The translations under genes were made by a program, and so were the position numbers. A stretch of DNA of 64,000 bases from assembly GCF_006716065.1 (NCBI RefSeq), contig NZ_VFOL01000001.1, positions 2,170,001 to 2,234,000 on the forward strand, in the 5' to 3' direction. Below the pieces are notes generated by a model. It was not told the DNA's origin, ran no database searches, and worked only from the letters and a program-made list of their open reading frames with translations. This document shows, one piece after another, positions 44,935-53,797 of the stretch. Numbering within the stretch: the stretch's first letter is position 1; every line of letters starts with the position of its first letter. The DNA is from Salinispora arenicola (GTDB lineage Bacteria > Actinomycetota > Actinomycetes > Mycobacteriales > Micromonosporaceae).

Positions 44935-45792
44935 TCAGACGGGTGTGCCGCTACCGCTGATGGGGGCGGCACGGCGACGACGCCGCAGCTCGCGTTGGGC
45001 CTGTGCACGAGCGCATTCGCGACTGCAGTACTTGACGCCTTCAGTGCGGTTTTGTCCGAACTCGGCTCGGCCGCGCTGGCGGACGAAGGGCCGGCGGCAG
45101 GGTTCGTTGGCGCAGTGGCGCACTGTGGCCCGCTCGGCCATGTGGTTGTACAGCTGCAGGAATGACGCCGAGTAGATCGTGGCCTCGCGTTTCTCGAGTC
45201 CTCCGATGCCGATGCTGAACTTGCTTAACGCGGCGTTAAGTACGGATTCCAGGGCCGACAACCGGGAGGCGACCATCATCTCCCGGAGGTCATCCAAAGT
45301 GACCTCGCGGACATTGTCCGGGTTGTCCAGGCGGAACTGCTCTAGCTGTTGCTCGTCCACCTCCGCTTCCACGAGGGCTTCGATCCCACCCTCGGTCTGG
45401 CAGGCCAACCACGTTCTGATTGCCTCATGCGCTAGAGATAGGTGTACTTCGACGTCGCGGCGGTGATGCCCGACGCGCCACGGGCCGTCGTCAGGGTCGA
45501 GCGGCACGTCCTCTAGCCAACTCTGCGCCTCGAAGTCGAGATCGTTGCGGTCCATGTCGACCAGTGGCCCGTAGGTCCGCATCAGCGCGGCCGCAGCCTC
45601 TATGTTCCCGGGCGGTGTCTCCAGCAGTTCGTGCAGATAGAAGTCGGGTGGCAGGTGGACTGCCTCCCCTTGTCGGGGCGCGATGCGCCACAGGACCCAG
45701 TCCCCGTCGACCTCCACTTCGAGTAGCGGGCGTAGCGGCGGCTGCGCGATCACGGCCCCAGGCCACAGCGTAGGACGAAATTGTGCAGGCAT
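44935..45792 (-). CDS. Zinc-finger protein of CGNR-like type
   Basis: 285 residues. The C-terminal region has HCANEPCRRPFVRQRG, then KYCSRECARAQAQ and an Arg-rich tail: C-x4-C and C-x3-C pairs as in CGNR-like zinc fingers that bind nucleic acid. The N-terminal 200 residues are alpha-helical with conserved-looking acidic segments and no named domain. It is divergent from the small gene at 45841 across 48 bases. Confidence 0.65.
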   Translation of the reverse strand: MPAQFRPTLWPGAVIAQPPLRPLLEVEVDGDWVLWRIAPRQGEAVHLPPDFYLHELLETPPGNIEAAAALMRTYGPLVDMDRNDLDFEAQSWLEDVPLDPDDGPWRVGHHRRDVEVHLSLAHEAIRTWLACQTEGGIEALVEAEVDEQQLEQFRLDNPDNVREVTLDDLREMMVASRLSALESVLNAALSKFSIGIGGLEKREATIYSASFLQLYNHMAERATVRHCANEPCRRPFVRQRGRAEFGQNRTEGVKYCSRECARAQAQRELRRRRRAAPISGSGTPV

Positions 45793-45840
45793 ATATCACG
45801 CACTGTCCTTGTTGATTGGAGTGGTTCGTAGGACGCTTAT

Positions 45841-46143
45841 GTGGAGCAACGTACTACGGCCCGGCAGGACCGCGCAACGCAGACCCAAATCCGACCGAAG
45901 GGCAGACGCGTCTTGGATGATTTGATCATCGCGGGAGAGCGGCAGCGAGCACTCGGGGATAGCCTGACCACGCCCCAACCCCGGTACCTGCAAGTGTCGA
46001 CCGTGACCCCAGACCTCCCGCCAGCGTCCGACCGACACGAGATCACCAGCAGGGCCAGCTGCTGGCACGTTTGGCCCCCCGAACTAGACCCGGACGGTGC
46101 GTGCGAAAGGTGCCACCTGGCCTATCGTGACTGGTCCATGTAG
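45841..46143 (+). CDS. Small hypothetical protein with a C-terminal cysteine motif
   Basis: 100 residues from GTG 45841. The end of the protein (SCWHVWPPELDPDGACERCH, then YRDWS) has Cys/His spacing of a small zinc-binding knuckle. The first half is polar and unassigned. No convincing SD is present. The frame is consistent with local codon use, but coding status is only moderately supported. Confidence 0.45.
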   Translation: MEQRTTARQDRATQTQIRPKGRRVLDDLIIAGERQRALGDSLTTPQPRYLQVSTVTPDLPPASDRHEITSRASCWHVWPPELDPDGACERCHLAYRDWSM

Positions 46144-46302
46144 GACCTCGGAAGGATCGGCTCGCCAGCTGAACAACCAGTGCTCTGCCCTGAAAGCAGA
46201 CTGCGCCGTACCGCGCGGCGGCAGCTGCCGGGCTGTACGGGGTGCGTCGAGGCGGTTGCGCTGTGCACTAAGTTTCATAGGAACTCTAAAGGGGGTTGGT
46301 CG

Positions 46303-48405
46303 ATGGCTGCTGGTGGCTCCGCATCCGCGCAAGCTGCTCGGCACCGTGAGCACGCGCAGTTCCTTACCCGTCAGCTTCGTGAAGCGCATCGGGCCGCCGC
46401 CCGGTGGAGCGCGGCGGCGGCCGGGGAGCGGCAGGTCGCAGCTGCGTTGTGGGCGCTGACCCGTTCGGGCTGGACACTTTTGGTTGATCGGCGGTGGCCC
46501 GGTACCGCGACGGCGAACGTCGACATGATTCTCGTCGGTCCTGCCGGGGTGTACGTCATCGACGTCAAGAACTGGCGCGACGCCCCGCAAATTGTCGACG
46601 GCGAACTCAGCGCCGCCGGCCGCTCGTGTGCCGCCGAGTTGGTGAAGCTGCAAGCAGTGACGCGCCGCGTTGAAGACGCTCTGGCCGACATGCAGATGTC
46701 ACCCGTGGCCGTCGCACCGGTCATGGTCTTCGTCGGGCGGCAGGTCGATGAACGGCTCGGCCGTGTTCACCTCGTCGGCATCCACGAACTGCTGCACGCC
46801 GTCACCAGCGCCCGGACCCGCCTGCGATCTCCGGTGGTCCGCGCAGTGGCGGCTCACCTGACCGATGTGTTTCCGGCCTACGAGGCGCCCCAGCTACCCG
46901 ACACCGCCACAACCGACGTCCCGGCGCGCACCCCGGATGAGCCTGGAGAGCTCTTCAATGTGGACGAACTCGCTGCCGAGCAGCTACGCGTTGCGCGGGA
47001 GCGGCCGGTCGAGAGTTGGATGACGTTCCTACACCCCGACCAGCTCAGCCTGGTGCGTCGCCGGTGGGGCGGCCCGGCACGGATCACCGGCGCCGCCGGC
47101 ACCGGCAAGACAGTCGTCGGGCTTCACCGGGCCGCCTACCTGGCCCAGTCCGGCGGACGGGTGCTGTACGTCACCTTCGTCCGCAACTTGCCGCTGATAC
47201 AGAAGCACCTGCTCGAACGGATGGCACCAGCTGGCAGCGACCGGATCGAGTTCACCAGCCTGCACCGATGGGCAGTCACCTTCCTGACGCAACGGGGAAT
47301 CCCGTCCCGCCTCAACGTCGCCAAAGCCGATGACTGCTTCGCCCGCGCCTGGCGCACCCACGGCCGACACGCCTGCCTCGCCGACCTCGAGCCCAGCCCC
47401 CGCTACTGGGAAGACGAGCTCCGCCACGTCATCAAAGGCCGCGATATCACCAGCCTGCCCAAGTACATCGCCGCACCGCGACCGGGCCGACGAACCGCCC
47501 TCCGCAAGACACACAAGGAAGCAGTGTGGGCGCTGTACGAGGAATACCAGCGGCTACTGAACGAACGCGGCGTCCAGGACTTCCCCGACCTGCTGCTCAC
47601 CGCCCTCGCGGAACTGCGCCGTCACCCCACCGACGGCGGATACACCACGGTCATCGCCGACGAGGTGCAGGACCTCACCCTCACCGGGGTCCGGATCCTG
47701 CACGCCATCTCCGGTGACAGTCCTAACGGTCTGCTGCTCATCGGCGATGCCCAACAAGCGGTTTACCCCGGCGGCTTCCGCCTCGCCGACGCCGGTCTCA
47801 ATATCCGCGGTGGCCGCGCCGAGGTCCTCCACGTTAACTACCGCAACGCCGCGCCCATCATGCAGGCCGCGCTGAACGTTCTCGACGGAGAACCTTTCGA
47901 CGACATCGACGGCATGACGATCACCGCCCCACCGGCCATCGAGATGACCTACCACGACGGCCGGGTCGTTCACTCGCCCGCAGAGTCCCGCCCCATGCAC
48001 GACGCAGCACTCCGCAATGCCCTGCACGATCTTGCTGCGCAGTCCGACGACGCGTTGGCGGACGCAGCCGTGCTGTGCGCCACCAAACGCGACGTCGACC
48101 ACTATCTCCAAATGCTCAGAGCCCAAGGGCTGCCGGTGCTGAACCTCGATGACTACGACGGCCGCCCAGGTCAGGCGTTGAAAGTCGGCACGTATCTACG
48201 AGCCAAGGGCCTTGAATTCAAGTACGTATACCTGCCCTGCCATGACCGAGGGCTCAAAGCCGCGCAACTGGGCGGATCCGCCGACATTGACCGGCTCGCT
48301 CTTGCCCGCCGGCAACTATTCGTCGCGATGACCCGCGCACGGGACCTGCTGTGGCTCGGCTCGATCACCGGCGGCGCTCCCGCCACATCGATGAACGGGT
48401 GCTGA
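46303..48405 (+). CDS. NERD-domain nuclease fused to a UvrD-type helicase
   Basis: 700 residues; AGGGGG 7 bases before ATG 46303. An N-terminal NERD domain (VDMILVGPAGVYVIDVKNWR, near residues 72-92) resembles restriction-like nucleases. It precedes a superfamily-1 helicase: Walker A TGAAGTGKTVVGLH near 262, Walker B TVIADEVQDLT near 452, and late motifs AKGLEFKYVYLP and FVAMTRARDLLWLGS. NERD-helicase fusions act in DNA processing and occur among phage-defence genes. Here it stands alone between mobile-element genes. DNA is the expected substrate. Confidence 0.85.
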   Translation: MAAGGSASAQAARHREHAQFLTRQLREAHRAAARWSAAAAGERQVAAALWALTRSGWTLLVDRRWPGTATANVDMILVGPAGVYVIDVKNWRDAPQIVDGELSAAGRSCAAELVKLQAVTRRVEDALADMQMSPVAVAPVMVFVGRQVDERLGRVHLVGIHELLHAVTSARTRLRSPVVRAVAAHLTDVFPAYEAPQLPDTATTDVPARTPDEPGELFNVDELAAEQLRVARERPVESWMTFLHPDQLSLVRRRWGGPARITGAAGTGKTVVGLHRAAYLAQSGGRVLYVTFVRNLPLIQKHLLERMAPAGSDRIEFTSLHRWAVTFLTQRGIPSRLNVAKADDCFARAWRTHGRHACLADLEPSPRYWEDELRHVIKGRDITSLPKYIAAPRPGRRTALRKTHKEAVWALYEEYQRLLNERGVQDFPDLLLTALAELRRHPTDGGYTTVIADEVQDLTLTGVRILHAISGDSPNGLLLIGDAQQAVYPGGFRLADAGLNIRGGRAEVLHVNYRNAAPIMQAALNVLDGEPFDDIDGMTITAPPAIEMTYHDGRVVHSPAESRPMHDAALRNALHDLAAQSDDALADAAVLCATKRDVDHYLQMLRAQGLPVLNLDDYDGRPGQALKVGTYLRAKGLEFKYVYLPCHDRGLKAAQLGGSADIDRLALARRQLFVAMTRARDLLWLGSITGGAPATSMNGC

Positions 48406-49371
48406 GCATGTTCGCTACGCTTCCCCTGCCGCAATATCGACGGCGCTGACTGGCGTGCTCTCAAGTCGATATGCGAATGGCCTGACTTCACGAGGTGGTC
48501 CTGGCTACCCAGAGCGCCTCGAATTGTGGGGCGGTCTCTATAGCGTTCGACTACCAGATCATGCGAGGCTGACTGAAGCCGCGTCCGGTCCTGACTGTCG
48601 GCCAATAGGGGGCTGCGCGCGGCATGGTGCATGCGCCAGAGGTTCGGGTACCAGGCGGGGTGTAGGGCCGGTCCCAGCGGGCCGGGTTGCTGTCCCCGGA
48701 GGGGGTTTGATCAGGTCCGGAGGTAGTCGAGTGCCTTTAGAAGCCATGAACGACTGGAACTCGCACTGCCGGTGCCGAATGTTACGGCGTTACCGACGAC
48801 GGCATGTCGCGTAGCGGTTTCCAGGACGAGGCTTGGCGACTGAGGTTTCAATGGCCGCCGGGCCGGTTTCGCGCCCTGGGATGTGCGAGGCAGAGGTCAA
48901 CGGCATGCCAATCCCTGGCGAGGGCGGGTGCCATGAGCGGGCCTGGCGGGGACGATGGCGGAGAGAGATGAGTCCACTCTGAGATGAAGCAATGGATGCC
49001 TATTGGGTCTCTGTGGCGGGGTGAGGTCGAGTCCACCTGGAGGTGCCGCACGCATATTCATGGTTGGGCTGGGGGCTCTTCGGCGCTGCGGGTCGGTGAG
49101 CATTGAGATGGCGGTGACGGTACGTGCTATGTGGGTTGCACCGTGTCGCGCGGGCGTGTCTGGGGCGATGTTCCGTAGGGTTTAGCAGCTAGAGGGTTGC
49201 GGGCGGGTGCTGCTTCTCCTGAGGTTGGTGTGCCCGGATGGGCCTTGCTTCGAGCGGGCCGCGGTGGGGGGCGCCGTCGTTGACGCCCGCCCTGGCTGTC
49301 GCATGGCTGACAGTTACGGGGGTGTGGCTTGTGACCGGTGACGAGTGGGGTGGTTGCGCGAGGGCTGGATG
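48406..49371 (+). other. Gene-poor stretch, no supported feature
   Basis: About 970 bases between the helicase and the DUF397 gene. Open frames exist on both strands, but none has a good SD together with protein-like sequence. Base composition is a little less GC-biased and codon-position bias seems lost. It may be decayed sequence from old insertions. I saw no tRNA, long repeat or hairpin of note. Confidence 0.5.
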
Positions 49372-49578
49372 TCAGGCGTGGGTCGCGGGGTGTCGTTCGC
49401 TGAAGGTGAGGAGGAACGCTCGCCATGAATCATGGGGAAAGGACAGCGCGGTTTCGGGTGCGATGGAGTCGAAAACGGCGACGCTGTTCCGGTAGCGAGA
49501 CACGGTGACACATTGAGCGTGGTCGCATCTGGAGCTACGGCGTGTCCACAAGGATTGTGTGTGCGTGTTTGCTTCCAT
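49372..49578 (-). CDS. DUF397-family small protein
   Basis: 68 residues starting MEANTHTQSLWTRRSSRCDH, with GGAGA 6-7 bases before ATG 49578. The rest (CVTVSRYRNSVAVFDSIAPE, then LSFPHDSWRAFLL) follows the DUF397 pattern of WRxSS, C-V-x-V, VAVxDS and F-x-x-x-W-x-x-FL. DUF397 proteins pair with Scr1-type XRE regulators; one is encoded divergently at 49920, as expected. They may form a toxin-antitoxin-like or regulatory pair. The 341 bases between them hold the divergent promoters. Confidence 0.75.
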   Translation of the reverse strand: MEANTHTQSLWTRRSSRCDHAQCVTVSRYRNSVAVFDSIAPETALSFPHDSWRAFLLTFSERHPATHA

Positions 49579-49919
49579 TCTTTTCTCCAAACGATTGTTG
49601 AATTCGTGGTGGGTGGTGTTGTCGTTGCGGCTGGTGTCGTGGCGCGACGGGTAATGCTTGGCGGTGTGTGGCGAATCGTGAGATCCACCCAATCGCCCTC
49701 ACGTTCCGTCTTGGGTGTCGTTGCGCTATGCAAGCAGGCTAGCAGGGTGGTGGCGGTTTCAGCTATGAATGGCACCCTTTTTCACCCTGGCGAGGGGCGA
49801 CTGAGATGGTCTGCTAGCTTATTGCGACCAGCTGCGATCCAGCGGGCGGAAGCACACTGCCAGTGGCGAGTTATCTCGTTTACTCTGCCTGTAGCGATTA
49901 TCCGCAGGAGGGAGTGGAT

Positions 49920-50780
49920 ATGATGACGAGTGGGCCAGGACCGATCACGAGCCGTAGGCGTCTGCGTATGGCCCTGCGGCAGCTGAGACTCACCGGCGAT
50001 CACTCCCTCGAGGACATCCGGGCCGAGATGGACTGGTCGCTGTCCAAAGTCATGCGGATCGAGAGCGGTATGGTGAGTATCTCCGTCAACGACCTCCGCG
50101 CGCTGCTGGCGTTCTACGGAGTCGTTGATCCCGATGAGGTCGACTGTTTTGTGGACTTGGCGCGCTCGGCGCGTCGACGACACTGGGCCGGACAGTACCG
50201 CGAGTACGTGTCTACTTCCTATATGGACTTTTTGGGCTACGAGGACGATGCCTCACGGATCAGCCAGTACCACCCCTTCCTGATTCCCGGATTGCTACAG
50301 ACCCAGGACTACGCGCGGCTGGTGGCCACAGCTGGCCCACACAACCGCGACAGCCAGGCCGTCGAGGCGCGGGTACGGCTGCGTATGGCCCGACAAGACC
50401 GCGTGTTCAGCAACGACCGACACCACTCAGTGCGGTTCGTGTTGGACGAACGTGCCCTCAAGCCAGTCCACGACCCCGACGTGATGCGGCACCAAATCGA
50501 CAAGATCCTCCACCTCCTGCCGCGACTCGACCTAGTCATCCTCCGGCAGGACAGCGCGGCCGAACCCGGATTCGTCGGCCCGTTCTCCTACCACGAATTC
50601 CACTCCGACCTCGATCCCGACGTCGTCTACCTCGACAACCAGCCCGACGACGTGGCCCTCATCGAAGAACCTGATATCGTCACCCGGTACAAGACAGCGT
50701 TTCGTGAGCTGTCCGACCAGGCCGTCCCAGGAGCCAGTGAACCCGGGCGCGAGATCCTCAACCGCCACGGCGGTCACTAG
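49920..50780 (+). CDS. Scr1-like XRE-family regulator (DUF5753)
   Basis: 286 residues; AGGAGGGAG ends 5 bases before ATG 49920. The N-terminal helix-turn-helix (HSLEDIRAEMDWSLSKVMRI) is followed by the DUF5753 domain (LIPGLLQTQDYARLVAT, VRFVLDERALKP, GPFSYHEF). Such proteins are widespread in actinomycetes, almost always beside DUF397 genes, and regulate development or act as antitoxin-like partners. The divergent DUF397 gene at 49578 completes the pair. Confidence 0.9.
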   Translation: MMTSGPGPITSRRRLRMALRQLRLTGDHSLEDIRAEMDWSLSKVMRIESGMVSISVNDLRALLAFYGVVDPDEVDCFVDLARSARRRHWAGQYREYVSTSYMDFLGYEDDASRISQYHPFLIPGLLQTQDYARLVATAGPHNRDSQAVEARVRLRMARQDRVFSNDRHHSVRFVLDERALKPVHDPDVMRHQIDKILHLLPRLDLVILRQDSAAEPGFVGPFSYHEFHSDLDPDVVYLDNQPDDVALIEEPDIVTRYKTAFRELSDQAVPGASEPGREILNRHGGH

Positions 50781-51535
50781 CCCTCTCGATCAGCGCGTGA
50801 GGCGTGACGGGGTGCTGGCACCCGCACCGTGTCATCCATAGACGCCGAACCCACGCCGCGCCACTGATCAGCCTGCCCGGGACACCCCTGCCCGGACATG
50901 AACACATACCCCACCGGCCCGCGATGCAGGGGAGAGGCCAACACGACCAGCAGCGCACCCATCAGCGCTGCCATACCGGTATCCGCGACCATCGCCCCAG
51001 CCACCAATGCCGTAGCGCACGCACCCGCCCGGCTGGCCGTGTCCCGCCAGGATGTCGACACCGGATGCCAGGAACCCCCCGCCGATGTGGTCTCCAGCGG
51101 TGACCGTATGAACGACACCGTCGAGTCGGACACTCGGTCCGCCCTCACCTCACGACCCGAACTCACCATCAACTCCTCACGCACATGCAGGATGCAACAT
51201 CCAGCCTGCCGCTGGCGATCTGCCTGTGGCAGGTTAGCGGAGACAGAGTCACACCGCACACGAGTCGATACGGCGTGTCGTACTACAAGAGACAAAGCGC
51301 AGACGGCCACCGGCCGGCCAAGTGCCCGCCACACCACCAGCGGCGTCTTCCGCAGCACATCCTCCTCGGCGGCGACGACGTATGGCTGTGCCTGGACCTG
51401 GACAACCACGCGCACCTAAAGCCGTCCGTTTGGATCTGGTGACACGGCCCTTACTGACACCCGAATTCCCGTGCTGGAACACCGGTTGGCGCATCACCTG
51501 ACGCCGTTCGCCCACGTGAGAAGGAGACGTACCTC
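50781..51535 (+). other. Gene-poor stretch, no supported feature
   Basis: About 755 bases between the XRE gene and the truncated gene at 51536. Overlapping open frames on both strands lack ribosome sites and recognisable domains. A minus-strand frame (50777-51415) has one hydrophobic segment but reads mostly as shuffled code. I treat the region as non-coding or decayed. Confidence 0.45.
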
Positions 51536-51714
51536 GTGACTGACCTCGACAGCCCCACCGCCGGCCGCCTTTACGACCGGCACCACCGTCGGCTACCCGG
51601 TGGTGGCTTCACCTGCGAATGGCTCGGCTGCACGCACGTCAATGGTCGGCCCGAGCTGCCGCAACGGGACCTGGCGCAGGAGCTGGTCGACGTCGGCCAG
51701 GAGCCGGCCCACGA
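51536..51714 (+). pseudogene. 5' fragment of a small gene cut by an IS256 remnant
   Basis: AAGGAGA about 10 bases upstream and GTG 51536 open a protein-like frame (MTDLDSPTAGRLYDRHHRRL, then GGGFTCEWLGCTHVNGRPEL). It continues to about 51714, where the sequence becomes the reverse strand of an IS256-type transposase N-terminus. About 60 residues remain. The original product is unknown; Cys and His residues hint at a small metal-binding fold. Confidence 0.5.
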
Positions 51715-52071
51715 CTCAAACGTCCCGGCCGCGTCGCGGGGCACCCGCACCTCGACCGGCCCGACATCGGTGAGCACGGTCTTGGTCCGGCTGCCGTTAC
51801 GCGTGTTCTCGCCGCCCCGACCCGCCGGGTCGTGCTTGGAACCCGGGGTGGTAACTCCATCCTCACAGTCGTAGCCGACGTGGTCGGTGATCTCCCCGTC
51901 CAGGGCCGATTCGAGGACCCGCTTGGTCAGCTGCTGCAGCAGCCCGCCCTCGCCGGTCAACGTCAACCCGTCACCACGAGCCCGATCGACCAGCATCGCG
52001 ATCAACTGCTCATCCGTAGTCCCAGCCACCGACCCAGCGGCCGGCTGTCCCACGGTGGTCTCGGTCGTCAT
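51715..52071 (-). pseudogene. IS256-family transposase remnant (N-terminal part only)
   Basis: From ATG 52071 the first ~119 residues match IS256 transposases: TDEQLIAMLVDRARGDGLTL, LTKRVLESALDGEITDHVGY, GENTRNGSRTKTVLTDVGPV and VPRDAAGTFE. Similarity ends at about 51715 and the frame runs into foreign sequence. The DDE catalytic domain is missing, so the copy is dead. Sequence upstream of the ATG contains TGTACA motifs near 52108-52123 that may be the old inverted-repeat end. Confidence 0.8.
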
Positions 52072-52190
52072 CTGGCGTCTCTCCCTTGATCGGTCGATCA
52101 GCCGCTAGTTGTACACACCCTGTACGCAGGCGGCGCCCGCTTCGGTGATGGTGTAGAGCCGGATAGCGATCCGATACGGAGGGCCAAGGG

Positions 52191-52211
52191 GGTGATGCCG
52201 CCGGCATCACC
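52191..52211. repeat. Palindrome family, copy 1
   Basis: GGTGATGCCG, one C, CGGCATCACC: 10-bp perfect arms. Intergenic, between the IS256 remnant and the end of the operon, and 24 bases from the stronger hairpin copy. It is the first of seven members with core TGATGCCGSCGGCATCA found only between 52.1 and 62.0 kb. Confidence 0.8.
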
Positions 52212-52235
52212 CGGCCCGGTGCGGAGCTGCTGCAT

Positions 52236-52272
52236 CTGGTCGTTGTGATGCCGGCGGCATCACAACGACCAG
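52236..52272 (-). terminator. 18-bp-stem hairpin behind the preQ0 operon (palindrome family, copy 2)
   Basis: CTGGTCGTTGTGATGCCG, one G, then the exact complement CGGCATCACAACGACCAG. It begins 44 bases after the stop of the last operon gene (52317) and can form a very stable RNA stem, so it probably terminates the long minus-strand transcript. Its centre is the same palindromic core as the other copies, extended on both sides. Confidence 0.7.
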
Positions 52273-52316
52273 ATGGGGTCGGTCGTCGCCGGCAGATGAC
52301 GGACCGTCGTCGGCTG

Positions 52317-52937
52317 CTACAGCGATGGCTCGGCGGGCAGTCGGCCGAGGACCGGTAACGGGGCGAATGCCTCGGCGTAGGTGGTGCCGATGCGACTGCC
52401 GTGCAGCCGGCCGAGGGTGTGCGCCATCGGCCCGAGGTGGTTCATGATGGGTTGGGAGGCGTGGGCAGCGAGGGCCTGCATCTTGGTGTCCCACATCTCG
52501 GTGGCGTCGATGATGACGGGCAGGTGCAGTGGGTGGCCATCGCGGGCGAGGTTGTTGTAGCTGTCGCAGCTGTATATGCGGCGCGGGTGTCCGGTGGCGA
52601 TCACCGCCTCGGGAAGGGCGGCGTTGACGGTGCGGGCGATAGCTCGGTGGTCGGGGTGCATGTCGGTGCTCGGGTGGGTGATCAGCACTTCGGGGCGTAG
52701 TTCGAGCAGGAACGAGCTGAGGACGGATGCGGTCAGGTCGTCCATGAGGGTCAGCGTCGCGCCAAGGGTGGCTGCGCTGGCGGCGGCCTCGGTGTCTCGC
52801 GGGTCGCCGTGGCGTGGCAGGACGATGGTAAGGGTGGAACCGGCGGCGGCTCCGGCGGCGAGGGTGGCACCAGCCCAGAGTTCGGGGTCGTCGGGGTGGG
52901 CCATGACGGCGAGCATGGAGGTTGGTGCGGTCACCAT
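52317..52937 (-). CDS. PIG-L family deacetylase
   Basis: 206 residues. MLAVMAHPDDPELWAGATLA and HPSTDMHPDHRAIARTV are the zinc-site motifs of the family, which removes N-acetyl groups from GlcNAc-containing small molecules (MshB, Mca, teicoplanin deacetylase). With two glycosyltransferases in the same operon, deacetylation of an attached GlcNAc is a natural guess. It is the last gene of the operon. The ATG overlaps the exonuclease stop by 7 bases, or GTG 52934 by 4. Confidence 0.85.
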   Translation of the reverse strand: MVTAPTSMLAVMAHPDDPELWAGATLAAGAAAGSTLTIVLPRHGDPRDTEAAASAATLGATLTLMDDLTASVLSSFLLELRPEVLITHPSTDMHPDHRAIARTVNAALPEAVIATGHPRRIYSCDSYNNLARDGHPLHLPVIIDATEMWDTKMQALAAHASQPIMNHLGPMAHTLGRLHGSRIGTTYAEAFAPLPVLGRLPAEPSL

Positions 52938-53797
52938 AGCTGGAGGGTTTCGACGATGTCGCGCGGTGCGGGGATCGCCGGGCTGATCCGGCCGTTGGGG
53001 CGGACGGGCACGTCGAGGTCGGTGATGAGGCGGATCATGCTCCGCCATTTGAGGGCGTGTTCCCACTGTTCGGTGACCGCACGGCCGCGGCCGTGGTCGA
53101 GGCGCCCGGAGGAGGGCAGGTCTTCAAGGGTGAGCCCGCCAGCGAGGAGCTTAACGGCGGTGCCGGCGCCGATCCCGCGCACGCCGGGGATGTTGTCGGC
53201 AGGGTCGCCGGTGAGGGCGCGGTAGTCCGGCCATTGGTGGGGGTCGACACCGTGGCGGTCGCGTACCCCGGCGGGATCGACGAGTCTGGCGCCGGCCCGG
53301 AATCGGGTGTTGAGGATCCGCACCTGGGAGCTGACGAGTTGGTAGAAGTCCCGGTCCCGGGACATGACGATCACCTCGCGTCCCGCTGGGGTGGTGGTGG
53401 TCAGGGTGGCGATCACGTCGTCGGCCTCGTCGTGCGGCAGCTCGACCCACGTGATGCCGACAGCATCAAGGCCGCGCTTGACGTGGGGCAGGAACAGCAG
53501 CGGAGCGAGCGCGGCGGGGTCGGTGGGCCGCTGGGCTTTGTAGCTGTCGTCGGTGGCGCGGCGGCCGGCGGAGCCGTGCTCGCCGTCGAACACCACGATG
53601 ATCTCCGGCGGTGCGGGTAGTTTGTCGCGGACGGCTACGCGGAGCAGGGCGAAGAACGCGAACAGGCCGGTGAGGTTGCGGGTTTTGTCGCGGGAGCGGA
53701 CTTCGGCGGGGAAGCCGAACGTGGCGCCCCAGAGCAGGTTGTGGCCGTCGACGAGTAGGAGCGGGGCATTGCCGGGCTGGGACGGGGGGCCGCCCAT
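52931..53797 (-). CDS. 5'-3' exonuclease / flap-endonuclease-like protein
   Basis: 288 residues, resembling the 5' nuclease domain of DNA polymerase I. PLLLVDGHNLLWG, IVVFDGE, PHDEADDVIATL and MSRDRDFYQLV supply the metal-binding acidic residues. GDPADNIPGVRGIGAGTAVK is the helix-three-turn-helix DNA clamp. The key residues appear intact. No polymerase domain is attached. A nucleic-acid nuclease inside an operon of base-modifying and sugar enzymes is unusual. Start and stop overlap both neighbours. Confidence 0.88.
   Translation of the reverse strand: MGGPPSQPGNAPLLLVDGHNLLWGATFGFPAEVRSRDKTRNLTGLFAFFALLRVAVRDKLPAPPEIIVVFDGEHGSAGRRATDDSYKAQRPTDPAALAPLLFLPHVKRGLDAVGITWVELPHDEADDVIATLTTTTPAGREVIVMSRDRDFYQLVSSQVRILNTRFRAGARLVDPAGVRDRHGVDPHQWPDYRALTGDPADNIPGVRGIGAGTAVKLLAGGLTLEDLPSSGRLDHGRGRAVTEQWEHALKWRSMIRLITDLDVPVRPNGRISPAIPAPRDIVETLQLW

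Noticed and set aside
49432..49923. Plus-strand frame of 163 residues between DUF397 and XRE genes
   Set aside because: It overlaps the well-supported DUF397 gene on the other strand and has no protein-like features.
50777..51415. Minus-strand frame of 212 residues with one hydrophobic segment
   Set aside because: No ribosome site, no domain, poor codon-position bias and competing frames on the other strand.
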